Of a stretch of DNA of 64,000 nucleotides, positions 61,854 to 64,000 are shown one piece after another. Source of the stretch: Methylomonas koyamae (lineage in GTDB: Bacteria; Pseudomonadota; Gammaproteobacteria; Methylococcales; Methylomonadaceae); assembly GCF_019669905.1 (NCBI RefSeq), contig NZ_AP019777.1, positions 3,100,001 through 3,164,000 of the forward strand. The letters run 5' to 3'. The notes beneath the pieces were generated by a model. That model did no database searches. It was given only the letters and a program-made list of their open reading frames with translations, and was not told the DNA's origin. The first letter of the stretch is position 1, and every line of letters begins with the position of its first letter. Made by a program: the position numbers and the translations under genes.

Positions 61854-63476
61854 ATGACCGATTTCCCGATCCTTGGCAAACCTGCTGCCGCGCGTTCACG
61901 TCTGGCTGGACCTCTATGCGCGCTGACTTTAGTGTTGCTGATTTTGCTGCTACCCAACCGGCTCAGCGAAATCACGCCTTCGGCGTTTGCCCGCCTGCCA
62001 CTGGAAGCCTTGTTGCTGGGATTTTTACTAACGTTACCGGGCATCGCCGGTTCGGCGCTGCGTATCCTGGCCGCCGGCTTACTGGGTTTGAGTCTGATTT
62101 TGAAATTGGCCGATCTCGGTGTGGATCAATTTTTCGGCCGACCATTCAACCCGGTATTGGACGGCCGTTTTCCCCGCGACGGCATGCAGTGGCTGACCGG
62201 CACGGTCGGCCAGCTCGGTAGCTATCTGGCGGTAGCGGCCCTGGCCTTGTGTCTGATCGGCCTGCTGCGGCTGGTCAATGCCGCACTGAATAGCTTGCAA
62301 ACCGCGCTTGCCGGCAAGCGTGGTGCCAGAGTCGGTTTGGCGGCAACCGCTGCGGTCTGGCTGGTTCTAAATTTCAGTGCGCCAACAATCGCAGTCCGGC
62401 CAACTATCGACTGGCTAACCAGCCATTGGCAAAACGCGCGCGACAGTCTGGCCGACTTGAAGCAGTTCGCTGCCGGCGTTGACAACGACCCCTACGCCAG
62501 CACGCCGAACCCGGCATTGTTCCAAAAACTGCAAGGCAAGGACCTGATGCTGGTGTTTGTGGAATCCTACGGCCGCACAGTGTTCGATCAACCGGATTAC
62601 GCCCAGCACGTCCGGCCGCGCTTGCAACAATACGCCGCGGAACTGGGCGCCGCCGGCGTTTCGATGCGCAGCAGTTACTTGACCTCGCCCACCTACGGCG
62701 GCATCAGTTGGCTGGCGCACGGCACTTTATTGTCCGGCCTATGGATTAACAGCCAAAGTCGCTACGACCGACTGGTTATGAGCCGGCGGCCCACTTTAAA
62801 CCGTTTATTCCAGCGCGCCGGCTGGCGTACGCTGGCCGTGCAACCCGCCCATACCCTGCCTTGGCCGCAGGGCGACTATTTCGGCTACGACCGGGTCTAT
62901 GCGGCACAAGATCTGAATTATCGCGGCCAGCCGTTCAATTGGATCACGATGCCGGACCAATACACCTTGTCCGTTATTCAACGCTTGGAACGGCCGGCCG
63001 GCCCGCGCCAGCCGGTCATGGCGGAAATGGCTCTGATCTCGTCGCACGCACCCTGGACGCCGCTGCCTCGCTTGGTGGATTGGCAAGACGTCGGCGACGG
63101 CTCGATATTCAACCAAGCCAGAGAAGGCGATACGCCTGAAGCCGTCTGGCAAAGTACCGAACGGATTCGCGAGCAGTACCGCAAATCGATCGAATACGTC
63201 CTCGAAACCCTGGTGTCTTTCGTCAAAACCTATGGCGACGACAAGCTGGTGCTGCTAGTGGTCGGGGACCACCAACCCGCCTCCTTTGTCAGCCACGACT
63301 CAGCCAGCCACGACGTGCCGGTGCATTTGATCGCCCGCGATCCGGAGGTCATCAAGGCGATAGACGGCTGGCAGTGGACGCCCGGCTTGATTCCCGACGC
63401 GCAAGCGCCGGTTTGGCGGATGGACGAGCTGCGGGACCGCTTGATTCGTGCGTACTCCGCACTACCTACCCTTTGA
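61854..63476 (+). CDS. Membrane-bound sulfatase/phosphoglycerol-transferase-fold enzyme
   Basis: A 540-residue protein: about five N-terminal helices (to residue 190), then an alkaline-phosphatase-superfamily domain facing the periplasm with DLMLVFVESYGRTVFD, the nucleophile region LTSPTYGGISWLAHGTLLSG (Thr), SSHAPWTPLP and VVGDHQPASFV (metal Asp-His). This is the layout of LtaS/OpgB-like transferases and phosphoethanolamine transferases. The product of the phosphatidyltransferase opposite could be its donor. Confidence 0.87.
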   Translation: MTDFPILGKPAAARSRLAGPLCALTLVLLILLLPNRLSEITPSAFARLPLEALLLGFLLTLPGIAGSALRILAAGLLGLSLILKLADLGVDQFFGRPFNPVLDGRFPRDGMQWLTGTVGQLGSYLAVAALALCLIGLLRLVNAALNSLQTALAGKRGARVGLAATAAVWLVLNFSAPTIAVRPTIDWLTSHWQNARDSLADLKQFAAGVDNDPYASTPNPALFQKLQGKDLMLVFVESYGRTVFDQPDYAQHVRPRLQQYAAELGAAGVSMRSSYLTSPTYGGISWLAHGTLLSGLWINSQSRYDRLVMSRRPTLNRLFQRAGWRTLAVQPAHTLPWPQGDYFGYDRVYAAQDLNYRGQPFNWITMPDQYTLSVIQRLERPAGPRQPVMAEMALISSHAPWTPLPRLVDWQDVGDGSIFNQAREGDTPEAVWQSTERIREQYRKSIEYVLETLVSFVKTYGDDKLVLLVVGDHQPASFVSHDSASHDVPVHLIARDPEVIKAIDGWQWTPGLIPDAQAPVWRMDELRDRLIRAYSALPTL

Positions 63477-63788
63477 CCACTGTCATGGTCAACTGAAACC
63501 GGCGACCTACCAAGCCGGATTTTTAAATAATCCGGTTCGAATTGAAGCCGGGATTGGTCGGCACAAGTCGAGTGGCTTCGACGACCATCGAAGAAGGCCA
63601 AATAATCCAGCAGACTTCATTTTGCGGCCTGTTTGGTTATTAAGGCCTCGTGTTCAAGTTGCTCGAATTCAAACCGCGGAGAAAACGTTCGGAGGGCGCG
63701 TTATCCGAACCGTTTCCCTTGCGGCGGATACTTAGCTACATCTCCATCGGCTTACTGCCGGTTAATTAAGCTTTCGCTGTTTGCATGG
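63477..63788. other. Gap without a recognised gene
   Basis: About 310 bases. A weak hairpin AGCCGGATT/AATCCGGTT soon after the sulfatase-fold gene may act as terminator. No gene supported. Confidence 0.4.
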
Positions 63789-64000
63789 TTATTCGACGCT
63801 CCTATCCTGACCCGCTCGAATCCAGCCAGCCGTCTGCTCCAAACTGTGTTCAGCAAAACACCAAAACGGTTTTTGATTGAGAAAACCGTGATTGGGCAGG
63901 ACGTTTTTATCGGTCTGCACAAACCATAACGGCGCGGCTTGCGATCTGGCGGGCAGTCGTTGCAAGCGCAAGCTGGGCTGGTTAAGTTGAGGCAGCTCGT
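63789..64000 (-). CDS. Possible C-terminal end of a gene cut by the window edge
   Basis: The minus strand is open from the window end to a stop at 63789 and reads ..LPQLNQPSLRLQRLPARS, APLWFVQTDKNVLPNHGFLNQ, KPFWCFAEHSLEQTAGWI. The balanced composition looks like a real protein end, but I do not recognise it. Confidence 0.35.
   Translation of the reverse strand, partial: ELPQLNQPSLRLQRLPARSQAAPLWFVQTDKNVLPNHGFLNQKPFWCFAEHSLEQTAGWIRAGQDRSVE

Overview
The window reads as chromosome of a GC-rich gammaproteobacterium. The mix of genes (NNP nitrate transporter next to a PP2C-kinase, cyanase, Mla/Mce lipid transport, TonB systems, many small c-type cytochromes, a PEP-CTERM protein) fits a methylotrophic gammaproteobacterium of the Methylococcales (Methylomonas-like) best. 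No methane-oxidation or ribosomal marker lies in the window, so this is inference. I see no tRNA, rRNA or CRISPR array.

Layout. 0-9 kb: a minus-strand inorganic-nitrogen operon (formate/nitrite-type channel, cyanase, nitrate transporter) interleaved with two paralogous PP2C phosphatase + Ser/Thr kinase proteins, ending in an ABC exporter; a sigma-54-like promoter lies upstream. 9.5-13.2 kb: a complete MCE-type lipid transport operon. 13.4-18.4 kb: a patchwork with a PEP-CTERM protein, an IS3 remnant, an intact IS5-family element with target duplication, a small lipoprotein, and an integron-type attC site followed at once by a DUF7002-like cassette gene, with no integrase. 18.4-24.7 kb: a sigma-54 activator divergent from tonB-exbB-exbD, then a dienelactone hydrolase-like protein, cytochrome b561 and cytochrome c'. 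24.85-36.3 kb: an accessory island with an IS, a chemoreceptor fused to photoactive yellow protein (PYP) followed by its presumed chromophore-activating ligase, a graveyard of toxin-antitoxin genes carrying nonsense codons, nested IS copies, and an Avs-like nuclease/STAND ATPase split by one in-frame amber codon. 36.5-51.4 kb: TatA, PepSY protein, two peroxiredoxins, cytochromes c, SMP-30-like protein, DUF1501 and DUF1549/DUF1553 proteins, a rhodanese without its cysteine, a TonB-dependent receptor and an exported cupin. 51.4-63.5 kb: aminotransferase, GTP cyclohydrolase II, RibD-type reductase, dehydrogenase, PTPS-like protein and glycosyltransferase, then small genes, then a flippase-like protein and CDP-alcohol phosphotransferase divergent from a sulfatase-fold membrane enzyme.

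Two results stand out. First, the MCP at 26.4-28.0 kb ends in a full PYP domain that keeps every chromophore-pocket residue I can check (Cys69, Tyr42, Glu46, Thr50, Arg52, Met100 by Halorhodospira numbering). The next gene, 5 bp on, is a short AMP-forming ligase of the type that activates p-coumarate. This is a light-sensing chemoreceptor locus. Second, five promoters of the form TGGCNN-N5-(T/G)TGC sit in front of tonB, the cytochrome/peroxiredoxin operon, the rhodanese-DUF1549-DUF1501-SMP30 operon, the TonB receptor and the cupin. Each has a TGYTG-N6-CARNN dyad about 100-190 bp upstream. With the activator gene at 18.4 kb, this defines a sigma-54 regulon of TonB-dependent uptake and periplasmic redox chemistry whose substrate I cannot name. 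The accessory island appears to have been inserted into the middle of that regulon.
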